Below are positions 55,391 through 63,703 of a stretch of 64,000 nucleotides of DNA, one piece after another. The position numbers and the translations under genes are program-made. Location: positions 1,054,001 through 1,118,000 of the forward strand of contig NZ_CP090438.1 in assembly GCF_021441885.1 (NCBI RefSeq), read 5' to 3'. Numbering within the stretch: position 1 is the first letter of the stretch; each line of letters opens with the position of its first letter. The notes beneath the pieces were generated by a model. The model worked only from the letters and a program-made list of their open reading frames with translations, was not told the origin of the DNA and made no database searches. Origin of the DNA: Vibrio maritimus. GTDB lineage: Bacteria; Pseudomonadota; Gammaproteobacteria; Enterobacterales; Vibrionaceae.

Positions 55391-56089
55391 CTACCCTTGC
55401 CAACGCTGATTTACTAGCCTTTGATGACGTTGGAAGCGGGTTTTGTAGTTCATGGCGGAGCAATCATCGATTTGATAGCCCAAGTAGAGCCACTGCTTGT
55501 TGTAATGGCGACAGTATTCTAACTGGCACAACACCGCGTAAGTTCCTAATGATAGCTCATAGTCTGGATCAAAAAAGGTGTAGAAAGCACTAGCGCTGTT
55601 TTCAAGTATATCCGTAATTGCGATGGCAACCAGATCATCTCCGTCATAGATGTGAAGGTAGTGCATGGTCAACCAAGTGCAATCGGCAAATTCAAAAAAC
55701 TCTTTTTCACGAGGGGGATACATGCTTCCAGAAGCGTGCCTTCCTTCGATATATTTGGCATAGAGTTCAAACCATTTTTCGTCGAGTTGGCTACGGATTT
55801 CCCAACGCAGATGTTTGCCTTTTGACCATAGTCGTTTTTGACTTTTCGAAGGGCTGAAGTCTTGAACTGCCACCCTTAGAGCCTGACAGGCTTGGCATTT
55901 GTCGCACTGTGGCTTGTAGAGTGTATTGCCACTGCGGCGAAAGCCATTGGCGAGCAGCATTTCGAAGTTTTCCCCGCTGTGCATCTCCTTTTCAAGGACG
56001 ATCGCGACACGTTCTTCCTTTGATGGAATATAACTGCAAGGCTGCTGTCGGCTCAGTCCAATACGAATTTGTTGCAAGGCCATGTTCAT
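55391..56089 (-). CDS. bpt: Aspartate/glutamate leucyl-transferase Bpt
   Basis: Bpt moves Leu from Leu-tRNA to proteins that begin with Asp or Glu, creating a ClpS degron. The 232-residue protein has the Cys cluster CDKCQACQALRV near residue 59 and the ATE C-terminal fold (GSMYPPREKEFFEFA, YLGYQI-DC--MNYK). E. coli lacks this gene; Vibrio has it next to aat. The start overlaps the aat end by four bases, so both transferases are made together. Confidence 0.94.
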   Translation of the reverse strand: MNMALQQIRIGLSRQQPCSYIPSKEERVAIVLEKEMHSGENFEMLLANGFRRSGNTLYKPQCDKCQACQALRVAVQDFSPSKSQKRLWSKGKHLRWEIRSQLDEKWFELYAKYIEGRHASGSMYPPREKEFFEFADCTWLTMHYLHIYDGDDLVAIAITDILENSASAFYTFFDPDYELSLGTYAVLCQLEYCRHYNKQWLYLGYQIDDCSAMNYKTRFQRHQRLVNQRWQG

Positions 56090-56814
56090 CTACTCTCACT
56101 CCTCTCTATAGGCAATGATAGCGTCTGGTGCTCAAAACAGGAACGTTCAACAGCGGATTGTTGATATTGATACAGCTTTTCCAAGAATGAGACTCGATCC
56201 AGTTCTGTCGCGCCGAGGGATTGCAGGTGAGGGTTCATGACTTGGCAGTCGATTAGCTTTCCTCCGCTCAAAGTAAAGTGTTCACAGAAATACCAAAGGG
56301 CGATTTTGGACGCATTGGTTGCTAGAGAAAACATGGACTCGCCACAAAATACCTGCCCGATAGAAAGACCATAGAGACCGCCCACTAACTCCTGGTTTTG
56401 CCATACTTCGACAGAGTGACAATGACCTTGGTTTGCGAGTTCAATGTATGCAGCTTGCATATCGTCATTTAGCCAGGTTTCTTCCAGTGGCCGAGTACTG
56501 GAGCAAAACCCAATTACCGAAGCCGTATCTTTATTTATCGTGACCTGATAACCGTGCTTACGTTGGAACTTTCGTAAGCTTTTCGAGGGTTGGAAAGATT
56601 CTGGGAAGAAAACGGCTCGCGGAGAAGGACTCCACCACAAAAGAGGTTCATTGGGTCCAAACCAAGGAAAAACACCGCTCTTATAGGCACTAATGAGTCG
56701 TTGCGGACTCAGGTCACCACCAAAAGCGAGTAAACCGTTAGGTTCATCTAAAGCCTCAAATGGCGAAGGGAAGCTTAGGTCATGACTGTCTAGTTCTGGA
56801 AGATATATGGTCAT
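56086..56814 (-). CDS. aat: Leucyl/phenylalanyl-tRNA-protein transferase Aat
   Basis: Aat adds Leu or Phe to proteins with N-terminal Lys or Arg, making them ClpS substrates. The 242-residue protein has the conserved GVFPWF-----LLWWSPSPRAV block, GHCHSVEVW and GGLYGLSIGQVFCGESMFS. With bpt, clpS and clpA nearby, the whole N-degron module sits within 5 kb. Confidence 0.96.
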   Translation of the reverse strand: MTIYLPELDSHDLSFPSPFEALDEPNGLLAFGGDLSPQRLISAYKSGVFPWFGPNEPLLWWSPSPRAVFFPESFQPSKSLRKFQRKHGYQVTINKDTASVIGFCSSTRPLEETWLNDDMQAAYIELANQGHCHSVEVWQNQELVGGLYGLSIGQVFCGESMFSLATNASKIALWYFCEHFTLSGGKLIDCQVMNPHLQSLGATELDRVSFLEKLYQYQQSAVERSCFEHQTLSLPIERSESR

Positions 56815-57006
56815 ACGGAATAGGCTCTGATTTCCTTTATTTTTCGCTGTACTAGCTGGCTAGTACCTGTTTGCCTGATTTTTAACCGCCGTTAGCAGTT
56901 TTAGGGGTGGCGCTCATTCTTTATTTTCGATAGTCTGCCAGTACGAAGAATTATAGAGGATACTTCACGTTAGGACCGAAGTATCAGCAAAGGATTAAAC
57001 ACCCCA

Positions 57007-58290
57007 ATGGAAAGCTTAACATTACAACCAATTCAGAAAGTCTCAGGAACGGTGAATCTTCCTGGTTCTAAAAGCGTTTCCAATCGTGCATTACTGCTGG
57101 CTGCGCTAGCCGAGGGTACAACTACCCTGACTAATTTGCTCGATAGTGATGACATTCGACACATGCTGAATGCCCTTACTAAACTGGGCGTCGAGTATCA
57201 GTTATCTGCGGATAAAACTCAATGTGTTGTCAAAGGTTTAGGTAAGGCTTTTTCCGTAGACTCTTCAACCGAGCTATTTCTGGGTAACGCGGGGACTGCA
57301 ATGCGTCCACTCGCCGCGGCACTTTGTTTAGGTAAAGGTGAGTTCATCTTGACTGGCGAGCCACGCATGAAAGAGCGTCCAATCGGTCACTTGGTTGATG
57401 CGCTTGTAGAGGCAGGGGCGGACATCACTTATCTAGAGAACGAAAACTACCCACCACTCAATATCAAGGGTACGGGCCTGAAAGGCGGTCATGTTAAAAT
57501 AGATGGCTCAATTTCGAGTCAGTTTTTAACTGCGTTTTTGATGTCAGCGCCACTCGCTGAATCAGACGTTACCATTGAGATTGTTGGCGAGTTGGTTTCT
57601 AAGCCATATATTGATATCACCCTACACATCATGAAGCAGTTTGGTGTGGAAGTTGAAAACCAAGATTATCAGAACTTCGTTGTCAAAAGTGGTCAACAGT
57701 ACCAATCACCAGGTCAATTCCTCGTTGAAGGCGATGCATCATCTGCCTCATATTTCCTAGCGGCAGCTGCCATCAAGGGCGGTGAGATTAAAGTGACGGG
57801 TATTGGGAAAAACAGCATTCAAGGCGATATCCATTTCGCAGATGCGCTTGAGAAGATGGGCGCTGATATTGAATGGGGTGATGACTATATCCTATGTCGC
57901 AAGGGTGAGCTTGTCGGTATCGATATGGACTACAACCATATTCCGGATGCGGCGATGACAATTGCGACCACAGCACTTTTTGCCAAAGGGACGACGGCTA
58001 TCCGTAATGTTTACAACTGGCGTGTAAAAGAGACGGATCGCTTGGCTGCGATGGCTACTGAACTTCGTAAAGTCGGTGCTACCGTAGAAGAAGGTGAAGA
58101 CTATATCATTGTTGAGCCAACGAAAGATCTGAAGCACGCTGCGATTGATACATACGATGACCACCGCATGGCGATGTGTTTTTCACTGGTTGCGCTAAGT
58201 GACACCCCAGTGACTATCAATGACCCTAAGTGTACGTCAAAGACATTCCCAGATTACTTTGACAAGCTAGAAGGTCTAAGCCAGTCATAA
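57007..58290 (+). CDS. aroA: EPSP synthase AroA
   Basis: AroA joins PEP and shikimate-3-phosphate in aromatic amino-acid synthesis. The 427-residue protein has LPGSKSVSNRALLLAALAEG and GNAGTAMRPLAAAL, the class I signature. It stands alone (no serC beside it), with its own 190-base upstream region and a strong terminator. Confidence 0.97.
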   Translation: MESLTLQPIQKVSGTVNLPGSKSVSNRALLLAALAEGTTTLTNLLDSDDIRHMLNALTKLGVEYQLSADKTQCVVKGLGKAFSVDSSTELFLGNAGTAMRPLAAALCLGKGEFILTGEPRMKERPIGHLVDALVEAGADITYLENENYPPLNIKGTGLKGGHVKIDGSISSQFLTAFLMSAPLAESDVTIEIVGELVSKPYIDITLHIMKQFGVEVENQDYQNFVVKSGQQYQSPGQFLVEGDASSASYFLAAAAIKGGEIKVTGIGKNSIQGDIHFADALEKMGADIEWGDDYILCRKGELVGIDMDYNHIPDAAMTIATTALFAKGTTAIRNVYNWRVKETDRLAAMATELRKVGATVEEGEDYIIVEPTKDLKHAAIDTYDDHRMAMCFSLVALSDTPVTINDPKCTSKTFPDYFDKLEGLSQS

Positions 58291-58291
58291 T

Positions 58292-58327
58292 AAAAAGCGC
58301 CCTCTCGTAAGATAGGGCGCTTTTTTT
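58292..58327. terminator. Bidirectional terminator between aroA and yciN
   Basis: AAAAAGCGCCCT and AGGGCGCTTTTT pair over twelve bases around a ten-base loop. Confidence 0.85.
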
Positions 58328-58341
58328 AATCTATTGAGTCG

Positions 58342-58587
58342 TTATTCGACAGTAAATTCTTTTGAAAGGTGGTGGGCTAAGTATTTGAACATGTTGAATA
58401 CAGCCGTTGTTTTTTCAGTTGGAAGACCATTGTCATCCAAGAAATAATTGCCCTTAAATACTAATACACCGTCTTTTTCTTCAACGCTGTCAGCACGCAT
58501 ACCTTCGATGAAGTCTTCGTGCTCTTGAATGACCTGATTCGCAATCAACAAAAGGTCGAATTGAGAGATTGGCTTTCTTTGTGACAT
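58342..58587 (-). CDS. yciN: YciN-family protein
   Basis: This 81-residue protein closely follows E. coli YciN (FDLLLIANQVIQEHEDFIEG, then VLVFKGNYFLDDNGLPT-KTTAVFNMFKYLAHHLS). The function is unknown. It is divergent from topA, as in E. coli. Confidence 0.93.
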   Translation of the reverse strand: MSQRKPISQFDLLLIANQVIQEHEDFIEGMRADSVEEKDGVLVFKGNYFLDDNGLPTEKTTAVFNMFKYLAHHLSKEFTVE

Positions 58588-58920
58588 ATTGATGTCCTCT
58601 ATATATATGGCTTTTGCCGTAGTTTATGAGTGACAACACATTTTGCAAGGACAAATATCTCGGCTATAGTTAGCAGCAATTTGTGATTTGCCACAAATTT
58701 TGATTATTGTTGCTAGTCAACTTGGGTAAATGACGTTTAATATTGCGCCATTTTTTAAATGGCGAGCCCGTTTCAATCGGACATTTGTCGACCAATTAGC
58801 GTCTGATTGTAAAAAAACAGGTTGACCTTCTTTTGTTCTCGCTCAATAGTAAAAAGAAGCATACATTTCGAACATCGTGCGATTAAATGTCGCAATGTGA
58901 TATAGGACGTTAGTGTCATT
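58588..58920. other. Divergent control region yciN/topA
   Basis: No gene is seen. Two inverted repeats stand out: AATTTGTG / CACAAATT at 58678-58699 and a perfect CGCCATTT / AAATGGCG with a three-base T loop at 58746-58764. topA has no obvious Shine-Dalgarno, and I could not locate its promoter with confidence. Confidence 0.5.
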
Positions 58921-61554
58921 ATGGGAAAGTCACTAGTTATAGTGGAGTCACCAGCTAAAGCTAAAACCATTAATAAGTACCTCGGTAAAGACTTTATTGT
59001 TAAGTCGAGTGTGGGTCACGTACGTGATTTGCCGACAGCCGGTCAGAGTACAGGTAAAAAAGCAGCAGCGGTGTCTACCAAAGGCTTAAGTGCTGAAGAA
59101 AAAGCACGCATTAAAAAAGAAAAAGACCGTAAGGCACTCATTAAAAAGATGGGTATCAACCCATACGACGATTGGGCGGCAAATTATCAAGTACTACCTG
59201 GCAAAGAAAAGGTAGTGGCCGAGCTACAAAAGCTTGCAAAAGACGCTGACCACGTTTATCTCGCAACCGATTTGGACCGCGAAGGAGAAGCTATCGCATG
59301 GCACCTTCGTGAGATCATCGGTGGCGATGAAGAGCGATACAAGCGTGTGGTCTTTAACGAAATTACTAAAAATGCTATCCAGCAAGCGTTCCAGGATCCT
59401 GGCGAGCTGAATATGGATGGTGTTAACGCTCAACAAGCTCGTCGTTTCCTCGACCGAGTAGTGGGCTTTATGGTGTCTCCTCTGCTATGGAAAAAAGTAG
59501 CGAGAGGCTTGTCAGCAGGTCGAGTACAGTCTGTGGCAGTGAAACTATTGGTTGAACGTGAGCGTGAAATCAATGCGTTTATTCCTGAAGAGTTCTGGGA
59601 TATTCATGCCGACACCAAAACAACAGATAAAACAGACTTCCGTTTACTTGTTGCTCAAAAGCAAGGTAAAGCTTTTAAGCCTGCCAACGAAACCGAGGCG
59701 CAAGCCGCTGTCGCGACGTTAGATAAAGCAGTTTACGAAGTCTGTAAACGCGAAGATCGTCCGACGCAAAGCAAGCCTTCGGCACCGTACATCACGTCGA
59801 CACTCCAGCAAGCGGCAAGTACACGCTTAGGTTATGGTGTTAAAAAGACCATGATGCTTGCTCAACGACTCTATGAAGCGGGTTACATCACCTACATGCG
59901 TACTGACTCAACAAACTTGAGTGCGGAAGCGGTAGACGCTGTACGCGGCTTTATCGATAGTGAGTTTGGCGGCGAATACCTACCGGCGAAACCAAACTTT
60001 TACGGTAGTAAAGAAGGTGCGCAAGAAGCGCACGAAGCGATTCGTCCATCTGACGTGAATGTAAAAGTTGACGACTTAAATGGCGTGGAAGCGGACGCTC
60101 ATAAGCTGTATGCGTTGATTTGGAATCAGTTTGTTGCGTGTCAAATGACACCAGCAAAATACGATTCAACGACAATCAGCGTTAAGGCAGATGATTACAC
60201 GCTTAAAGCGAAAGGCCGTATTCTTAAGTTTGATGGTTGGACTCGTGTTCAACGTCCAATGGGCAAGAATGAAGACGCGATTCTTCCTGCAGTACAACTA
60301 GGCGATAAGCTTGACCTTGTTGCACTGGATCCAAAACAGCACTTTACTAAGCCGCCAGCGCGCTTCACGGAAGCTGCTTTGGTTAAAGAGCTAGAGAAGC
60401 GCGGTATTGGTCGTCCTTCTACTTATGCTTCTATCATCTCTACGATCCAAGACCGTGGCTATGTGAAAGTGGAGCAGCGCCGTTTCTACGCCGAGAAAAT
60501 GGGTGAGATTGTTACCGACCGTTTGGATGACAGCTTTACCGATTTGATGAACTACGACTTCACCGCTCGTATGGAGCAGAGGCTCGACCAAATCGCTGAA
60601 GGTGAGACCAATTGGAAGCAGGTTCTAAATGAGTTCTTCGAAGAGTTCACAACCGACCTTGGCAAAGCTGAATTGGATGAAGACCACGGTGGTATGAAGC
60701 CAAACCATATTGTTGAGACTGATATTGAGTGTCCAACATGTGGTCGCCCTATGGGTATTCGCACGGCATCTACTGGTGTATTCCTTGGTTGTTCTGGTTA
60801 CGCACTGCCGCCAAAAGAGCGCTGTAAAACAACGATCAACCTTGGCGATGAAGAGGGCATCATCAATGTTCTAGAAGAAGACGTTGAGACTGCGGCACTT
60901 CGCGCTAAGAAGCGCTGTCCTATCTGTGAAACTGCGATGGACGCGTACCTTATCGATGACAAGCGTAAACTTCACGTATGTGGTAATAACCCGAACTGTG
61001 AAGGCTATGTCGTTGAGCATGGCGAATTTAAGGTTAAGGGCTATGATGGTCCGACGGTTGAGTGTGATAAATGTGGTTCTGAAATGGTCCTTAAAAATGG
61101 CCGTTTTGGTAAGTATATGGATTGCACAAACGAAAACTGTAAGAACACTCGTAAGATCCTAAAAAATGGTGAGATCGCGCCTCCGAAAGAAGATCCTGTG
61201 CACTTCCCTGAGTTGCCATGTGAAAACTCAGATGCGTACTTTGTACTGCGTGATGGTGCTTCAGGTCTGTTCATGGCGGCGAGTAACTTCCCTAAATCTC
61301 GTGAGACTCGTGCTCCATTAGTGAGTGAGCTGGCACGCTTTAAAGAGCGTTTGTCACCGAAGTTTGTCTATCTAGCAGAAGCGCCTACAGAGGACCCTGA
61401 TGGTCGTCCTACGGTCGTTCGTTTTAGCCGTAAGACGAAAGAGAACTACATCCGCTCAGAGATCGAAGGTAAGCCTTCAGGATGGACTGGCCTTTATGTT
61501 GACGGTAAGTGGGAAATTACCGACAAACGCAAAAAGCCAAAGAAAGAGTCTTAA
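58921..61554 (+). CDS. topA: DNA topoisomerase I
   Basis: TopA relaxes negative supercoils. The 877-residue protein has the Toprim domain (about 3-150) with DLDREGEA (117-124), the catalytic tyrosine Y325 in TYMRTDST, and three C-terminal Cys4 zinc ribbons (CPTCG--, CPICE--, CDKCG--) before a basic tail. All active-site motifs are intact. Confidence 0.98.
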   Translation: MGKSLVIVESPAKAKTINKYLGKDFIVKSSVGHVRDLPTAGQSTGKKAAAVSTKGLSAEEKARIKKEKDRKALIKKMGINPYDDWAANYQVLPGKEKVVAELQKLAKDADHVYLATDLDREGEAIAWHLREIIGGDEERYKRVVFNEITKNAIQQAFQDPGELNMDGVNAQQARRFLDRVVGFMVSPLLWKKVARGLSAGRVQSVAVKLLVEREREINAFIPEEFWDIHADTKTTDKTDFRLLVAQKQGKAFKPANETEAQAAVATLDKAVYEVCKREDRPTQSKPSAPYITSTLQQAASTRLGYGVKKTMMLAQRLYEAGYITYMRTDSTNLSAEAVDAVRGFIDSEFGGEYLPAKPNFYGSKEGAQEAHEAIRPSDVNVKVDDLNGVEADAHKLYALIWNQFVACQMTPAKYDSTTISVKADDYTLKAKGRILKFDGWTRVQRPMGKNEDAILPAVQLGDKLDLVALDPKQHFTKPPARFTEAALVKELEKRGIGRPSTYASIISTIQDRGYVKVEQRRFYAEKMGEIVTDRLDDSFTDLMNYDFTARMEQRLDQIAEGETNWKQVLNEFFEEFTTDLGKAELDEDHGGMKPNHIVETDIECPTCGRPMGIRTASTGVFLGCSGYALPPKERCKTTINLGDEEGIINVLEEDVETAALRAKKRCPICETAMDAYLIDDKRKLHVCGNNPNCEGYVVEHGEFKVKGYDGPTVECDKCGSEMVLKNGRFGKYMDCTNENCKNTRKILKNGEIAPPKEDPVHFPELPCENSDAYFVLRDGASGLFMAASNFPKSRETRAPLVSELARFKERLSPKFVYLAEAPTEDPDGRPTVVRFSRKTKENYIRSEIEGKPSGWTGLYVDGKWEITDKRKKPKKES

Positions 61555-61567
61555 GCACTAAACTCGT

Positions 61568-61602
61568 AAAGCCTGACTTGTCGCTCAAGTCAGGCTTTTT
61601 TT
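61568..61602 (+). terminator. Terminator of topA
   Basis: AAAGCCTGACTTG and CAAGTCAGGCTTT form a 13-pair stem, followed by T residues. Confidence 0.88.
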
Positions 61603-61617
61603 GTACCTGTGAGACAC

Positions 61618-61653
61618 AAAAAAATCGGGGCTGCGATACAATCGCAGCCCCGA
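61618..61653 (-). terminator. Terminator of the small gene at 61671-61838
   Basis: Read leftward, TCGGGGCTGCGAT and ATCGCAGCCCCGA form a perfect 13-pair stem with a three-base loop, followed by seven T residues (61624 down to 61618). Such a strong minus-strand terminator supports a transcribed gene just upstream. Confidence 0.87.
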
Positions 61654-61670
61654 CTCAATAGATGCTGTAC

Positions 61671-61838
61671 TTACTTGTCTTCAGACAGACCCACTAAAGC
61701 GGACTGGGTTTCCATGATGTGCGTATCTACGTCACTGATGTCGCTGATACCAAGTTGCTCACGAGCCTCATCTTCACTGATTCCCAAGTGGCAGCACAGT
61801 AGATCGATGGCCATCTGAAAGTTGTTGTTTTCTACCAT
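61671..61838 (-). CDS. Small unrecognised protein (55 residues)
   Basis: An ATG preceded by AAAAGGAAAATACC opens 55 acidic codons beginning MVENNNFQMAIDLLCCHLGI and ending in SEDK-stop. It has a vicinal Cys pair (residues 15-16) and looks helical throughout (ISEDEAREQLGISDISDVDTH). There is no signal peptide or membrane segment. I do not recognise the family. Evidence that it is real: a good ribosome-binding site, an amphipathic composition, and a strong terminator starting 18 bases after the stop. Confidence 0.72.
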   Translation of the reverse strand: MVENNNFQMAIDLLCCHLGISEDEAREQLGISDISDVDTHIMETQSALVGLSEDK

Positions 61839-62220
61839 GGTATTTTCCTTTTCAACATGGGCTTTGGACTATGTGGACTTTATCTTGTCGTTGTCATACT
61901 CACAATAAGACTAAAGTCTAAGACTTCACTGTCTGTCATTCGCTATCAAAATGCTCAATTGACGTACACTATGAAGCACGCTGGTCGCGTCTTAGTAATA
62001 GCTTTGCGATATCAAGATGTTATTCTCTATAAAGTAGTCAAAAGATTAATGCTTTGTTGCAATTTAAAGCTTAAACTTGAATTTCAAAACTACGACACTA
62101 TGTATATATTAGATTCGAAAAATGCCACTTGGATCTCAAACTCTTTGTAGAGTGATGAACCCGAAAACAATGACAAAGGCATTTGTACAATATAGAGCTT
62201 CTTGATCTGGAGAAATGTAA
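61839..62220. other. Control region between the small gene and htpX
   Basis: It contains the small gene's promoter (leftward, unassigned) and that of htpX (listed separately). A 97-codon rightward opening (61857-62150) has no ribosome-binding site and no family resemblance; I regard it as chance. The htpX ATG has CTGGAGAAAT upstream. Confidence 0.5.
62076..62103 (+). promoter_or_regulatory. Candidate heat-shock (sigma-32) promoter of htpX
   Basis: CTTGAA at 62076-62081 matches the sigma-32 -35, and CACTATGT at 62096-62103 resembles the -10 CCCCATNT. The spacer is 14 bases. htpX is heat-inducible in E. coli. The match is by eye. Confidence 0.4.
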
Positions 62221-63096
62221 ATGAAGCGTATAGCACTCTTTTTAGCGACTAACCTTGCCGTGGTATTGGTGTTGAGCATTGTGCTCAATATCGTCTACGC
62301 GACAACGGGCTTGCAGCCAGGCAGCCTGTCAGGGTTACTCATAATGGCCGCCGTGTTTGGCTTCGGTGGTTCATTTATCTCTTTGATGATGTCAAAGAGC
62401 ATGGCTTTGCGCTCTGTAGGCGGCATGGTTATCGAAAGCCCACGTAATGAAACTGAACATTGGTTGCTAGAAACGGTTGGGCGTCAGGCTCAGCAAGCTG
62501 GCATTGGCATGCCAACGGTCGCTATCTATGACTCACCTGACATCAATGCGTTTGCAACAGGTGCAAAACGCGATGATTCATTGGTTGCGGTTTCATCAGG
62601 GCTGTTGCACAGCATGACGAGAGACGAAGCAGAGGCGGTACTTGCTCACGAAGTCAGCCACATCGCGAATGGTGACATGGTCACTATGACGCTAATGCAA
62701 GGTGTAGTGAACACCTTCGTTATCTTCCTGTCGCGCTTTATTGCCAACATCGTTGCTTCAAACAATTCTAACGAAGAGGGAGAAGGTGGCACTAGCATGA
62801 TGGTTTACTTCGGTGTATCTATGGTACTAGAGCTGGTATTTGGCTTCCTAGCGAGCTTTATCACTATGTGGTACAGCCGACACAGAGAATTCCATGCAGA
62901 CGCGGGTGCAGCGCAACTTGTTGGTAAACATAAGATGATTGCAGCGCTTGAGCGTTTGAAGATGAGCCAAGAGTCGCAACTGGAAGGCTCAATGATGGCA
63001 TTTGGTATTAATGGTAAGCGCTCCATGACTGAGCTTCTTATGAGCCACCCGCCACTAGAAAAGCGTATTGACGCGTTGCGTAGCCAACAGTACTGA
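62221..63096 (+). CDS. htpX: Membrane protease HtpX
   Basis: HtpX is a zinc metalloprotease (M48) that helps degrade misfolded inner-membrane proteins together with FtsH. The 291-residue protein has two N-terminal helices, the zinc motif HEVSH (AVLAHEVSHIANGD), two further helices and the third zinc ligand in HREFHADAGAA. It is preceded by a sigma-32-like promoter and ends at a strong palindromic terminator. Confidence 0.96.
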   Translation: MKRIALFLATNLAVVLVLSIVLNIVYATTGLQPGSLSGLLIMAAVFGFGGSFISLMMSKSMALRSVGGMVIESPRNETEHWLLETVGRQAQQAGIGMPTVAIYDSPDINAFATGAKRDDSLVAVSSGLLHSMTRDEAEAVLAHEVSHIANGDMVTMTLMQGVVNTFVIFLSRFIANIVASNNSNEEGEGGTSMMVYFGVSMVLELVFGFLASFITMWYSRHREFHADAGAAQLVGKHKMIAALERLKMSQESQLEGSMMAFGINGKRSMTELLMSHPPLEKRIDALRSQQY

Positions 63097-63123
63097 TACG
63101 ACGTTAATTAAACCGAACCCATT

Positions 63124-63156
63124 AAAAAGCTTGGAAAATTTTCCAAGCTTTTTTTT
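63124..63156 (+). terminator. Terminator of htpX
   Basis: AAAAAGCTTGGAAAA and its perfect reverse complement meet without a gap, and T residues follow. Confidence 0.85.
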
Positions 63157-63181
63157 GATCTTTTCAAAACAGCCCGCCGTA
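63156..63181 (+). promoter_or_regulatory. Candidate ECF (RpoE/ChrR-type) promoter of the NTF2/SDR operon
   Basis: TGATC at 63156-63160 and CGTA at 63178-63181 are 17 bases apart. The group that includes Rhodobacter RpoE uses TGATC and CGTA elements with about 16 bases between. The proximity to an NTF2-SDR gene set, which in related bacteria is part of the singlet-oxygen regulon, supports it. The -35 overlaps the T-run of the htpX terminator. Confidence 0.4.
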
Positions 63182-63186
63182 ATAGT

Positions 63187-63262
63187 TATACAAAAATCGG
63201 AAATGCAAAAACTTGTATAACTTTTAAGGTGTACTAACTTGTACATTGAGAACAAATGTATA
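63187..63262. repeat. Cluster of TGTAYA half-sites, candidate operator
   Basis: GTTATACAA (63185-63193) and TTGTATAAC (63213-63221) form a perfect nine-base inverted repeat. Two further TGTAYA units, at 63240-63245 (TGTACA) and 63257-63262 (TGTATA), sit 11 bases apart. The cluster lies between the candidate promoter and the start codon and looks like a regulator-binding region. Confidence 0.5.
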
Positions 63263-63279
63263 ACTAACAAAGGGTTGTT

Positions 63280-63699
63280 ATGAATATCGAAGCCGTCAGT
63301 GAGGTTTATGAAAAACTGAGCAAAGACAACCTGTATTTGCTCGAAGACCTCTATCACAAGGATGTGGTATTTGAAGATTCAGCGCATCGTTTCGAAGGCT
63401 GGGATCAACTGTCCGCATATTTTGATTCTCTCTACACTAACGTTATTCAATGTGACTTCTCCATTCAGCATCACCAACAGGTAGACGACACTGGCTTTCT
63501 GACCTGGACTATGAAACTCAAGCACCCGAAGTTAAACGGGGGGCAACCTGTTGAGGTCAACGGTGTCAGTCATATCCGTTTTAAAGGTGATCGCGTTATT
63601 TATCACCGCGACTACTTTGACCTAGGAGAGATGCTGTACGAGAACATTCCACTTCTTGGTGCGGTGATAAAAAACATCAAGCAAAGGCTAGGGAAGTGA
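63280..63699 (+). CDS. NTF2/SnoaL-like protein
   Basis: This 139-residue protein has the NTF2-like alpha+beta barrel pattern (YHKDVVFEDSAHRFEGWDQLSAYF, then HIRFKGDRVIYHRDYFDLGEMLYE). Such proteins are small ligand-binding or isomerase-like domains; no catalytic function can be given. It begins four bases before the SDR gene and is preceded by AAAGGG. In Vibrio this pair opens a cluster that usually continues with a flavoprotein, DUF1365 and cyclopropane-type lipid methyltransferase genes; that part is outside the window. Confidence 0.85.
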   Translation: MNIEAVSEVYEKLSKDNLYLLEDLYHKDVVFEDSAHRFEGWDQLSAYFDSLYTNVIQCDFSIQHHQQVDDTGFLTWTMKLKHPKLNGGQPVEVNGVSHIRFKGDRVIYHRDYFDLGEMLYENIPLLGAVIKNIKQRLGK

Positions 63700-63703
63700 T
63701 TCT

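Noticed and set aside
61857..62150. 97-codon opening upstream of htpX
   Set aside because: No ribosome-binding site, low-quality composition, and it covers the candidate htpX promoter.
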